36,063 nucleotides of DNA from the NCBI GenBank assembly GCA_008933045.1, contig WBXJ01000003.1:1-36063 (forward strand), read 5' to 3'. How positions within the stretch are numbered: position 1 is the first letter of the stretch; each line of letters begins with the position of its first letter. A model generated the notes under the pieces. The model worked only from the letters and a program-made list of their open reading frames with translations. It was not told the DNA's origin and made no database searches. Position numbers and translations under genes: made by a program. This document shows positions 35,501 to 36,063 of this stretch, one piece after another. This stretch comes from Verrucomicrobiota bacterium (GTDB lineage Bacteria > Verrucomicrobiota > Verrucomicrobiia > Limisphaerales > SXQI01).

Positions 35501-36063
35501 AGAGGAGCTGCTCAAAAAATCAATGATTCTTGAAGCGAACGTTTTAGAAACGAGCATTTTTTGGAATCGTGGAGGCCGCTTCGAAAGGCAACCGCTCCCG
35601 ATGGAAGCTCAGGTGTCTCCCGTGTTCGGAGTCGCCATCGCGGATGTGGATGGTGACGGGCGGCAGGACGTGATCTTGGGTCAAAACTTTTTTGGTTATC
35701 AAGGCGAAACCCCACGCAATGATGCGGGTTTAAGTGTCTGGTTAAAGAATCTGGGCCAAGAAAAGTTTGAAGCGGTCTCGGCCCAAACCAGCGGGATTCG
35801 CATCTGGGGTGAAGCTCGCGGTCTGGCAACGGGAGATTTTGATGGTGATGGGCGTGTGGATCTCGCGGTGGGGTTGAACGCACCCGAGGTGAAGGTTTAT
35901 AGGAATCGGCTAGGTAAACCGGGCCTTCGCGTCAGACTCAAGGGACCTCCGAGCAATCCACTGGGAGTAGGAGCTAAATTACGCCTCATCACCGCCGGTG
36001 GACAATACGGACCGTTGCACGAGGTGCGGATGGGTGGAGGTTATTGGTCGGTGGATGCTGCCA
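32556..36063 (+). CDS. Exported FG-GAP/VCBS-repeat protein with two UnbV/ASPIC domains (resident copy), 3' end outside window
   Basis: From the ATG at 32556 the frame is open for 1169 codons to the window edge. A short signal peptide (WLWALFACQFPFFFIQA) leads into NGSGVAAGDIDGD and then about 14 DxDxDG-type loops (DVDGDGDLD, DLDRDGNDD, DWDNDGTTE, DFDGDGRVD and others). The first UnbV/ASPIC domain includes GVGARI and QSQEIQIGGRYLSSDAA. The second begins near the window end with LGVGAKL and GGGYWSVDAA, so only a short C-terminal piece is missing. It is homologous along its length to 19791-23519. It follows the 1728-aa gene by 128 bases behind a terminator. No Shine-Dalgarno sequence is evident. 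Function is unknown. Confidence 0.87.
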   Translation, partial: MRRWLWALFACQFPFFFIQAEPLLQRIPSSESGLDFTNRIATSRHFTNQVLLNGSGVAAGDIDGDQAIDLVFGNLQGPPQLFRNLGHWNFTNITASAGLAEAVADSTGVVLADVDGDGDLDLVFNTVAKGTYLYLNDGRGNFSKPLGFTPLNGQAGGMSLTLGDIDGDGDLDLYVANYRAATIRDQLNSKFSFRNVQGKPELASINGKPITDPEYTNRFVYTLTASGGKGNFLHYETGLPHALFLNDGKGHFKHESWTGGRFKDEQGETLTSAPYDWGLSASFRDLNQDGFPDLYVCNDFQSPDRIWMNDGRGNFRALSGEAIRHAPYYSMGADFGDLDRDGNDDFLVLDMLSPNHTRRMIQLSDVRNDMGSPGYKIDRPQLPQNALYRGRGDGTFAEVAEYAGLAATDWSWAVACVDLDLDGLEDILITNGFERDNMNMDAVRQMQEAKVGRQLSIAEIFDLRRVFPRLNTPNFAYRNLGGFKFKDMSDEWGFNAAAVSQGMCLADLDGDGDLDVVVNNMNDGALLYRNNAKGGRVLVRLQGSLANRQGVGARITVHGGAVPEQSQEIQIGGRYLSSDAAERMFATGTNQTVEIEVRWRSGRQTFAKAVRANTTVTIKETDSQPAEALKTPQRTPFFTEQNPPAWIPSNEMFDDFSRQPLMPYRIGHMGPGVAWLDMDGDGREELVVAPQHNGVTRMFKWVNDQWEGIHTNTAIVVRPGTSMVLLPQGQLWVGVSTWEDGQPAGPGIVIYRIKPDGTIEVDGSSLPALAEGSVGPMAAADVDGDGDLDVWVGGRAVAGRWPEPSSGWLYRNEGGKLVLDQALSQPWVKIGLVSGALFADINGDGKPDLVTAMEWGPVRVWLNEGQGRWTEGTDALGLAKERGWWTSVTVGDLDGDGRLDLVVGNWGANTSYEAWRGGKSLRLYAGDWDNDGTTEMLESHVEAGKWVPNRRLDFLSKTLPWLKEKFASHAAYAAATVEEVLGEELLKKSMILEANVLETSIFWNRGGRFERQPLPMEAQVSPVFGVAIADVDGDGRQDVILGQNFFGYQGETPRNDAGLSVWLKNLGQEKFEAVSAQTSGIRIWGEARGLATGDFDGDGRVDLAVGLNAPEVKVYRNRLGKPGLRVRLKGPPSNPLGVGAKLRLITAGGQYGPLHEVRMGGGYWSVDAA

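Noticed and set aside
1..36063. CRISPR arrays, tRNA/rRNA genes, insertion sequences or prophage genes.
   Set aside because: No regularly spaced repeats, cloverleaf-like segments, transposase motifs or phage structural genes were seen on either strand.

Overview
The window looks like chromosomal DNA from a Verrucomicrobia-type bacterium (PVC group). This is inferred from gene content: a Gram-negative lipid A set (lpxK and a late acyltransferase), an exported lamin-tail/CotH-type protein, a PA14-containing multihaem cytochrome paired with a PVC-type beta-propeller protein, very large exported lectin/PA14/Ig proteins, and FG-GAP/VCBS proteins with UnbV/ASPIC domains. No RNA gene, CRISPR array, transposase or integrase was seen.

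Layout. Positions 1-1121 (minus) hold the N-terminal part of an exported lamin-tail/chitobiase-C/CotH-like protein. Positions 1442-5419 (plus) are a tight operon: lpxK, LpxL-type acyltransferase, SDR ketoreductase and a BioF-type synthase. A promoter at about 5476-5503 precedes pgk-tpiA-secG and an oligopeptide ABC importer (binding lipoprotein and two permeases, no ATPase) up to 11462. A minus-strand esterase (11479-12492) diverges from a five-haem PA14 cytochrome and its coupled beta-propeller partner (12635-16974). A FAH-family hydrolase (minus) and rmuC (plus) follow.

The most striking region is 19237-36063. An FKBP-type peptidyl-prolyl isomerase gene is split in two. Its first ~22 codons lie at 19237-19302 and the rest at 26727-26996. 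Between them sits about 7.4 kb of foreign-looking DNA carrying the 3' part of an amidohydrolase gene and, on the minus strand, an exported ConA/Ig-like protein (969 aa) followed by a 1242-aa VCBS/UnbV protein. Immediately to the right, on the plus strand, is a homologous resident pair: a 1728-aa exported lectin/PA14/Ig protein and another VCBS/UnbV protein that runs off the window. The two pairs point away from each other across the FKBP remnant. Both have a strong terminator hairpin between their two genes, and their proteins share modules.

Interpretation: the two-gene unit (large modular exported protein plus double VCBS-UnbV protein) appears to be a recurrent cell-surface module that can be gained by insertion. 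Its function is not known from the sequence. The housekeeping half of the window supplies envelope lipid, glycolysis, protein export and peptide uptake. The second half is dominated by secreted, carbohydrate- or surface-related proteins.
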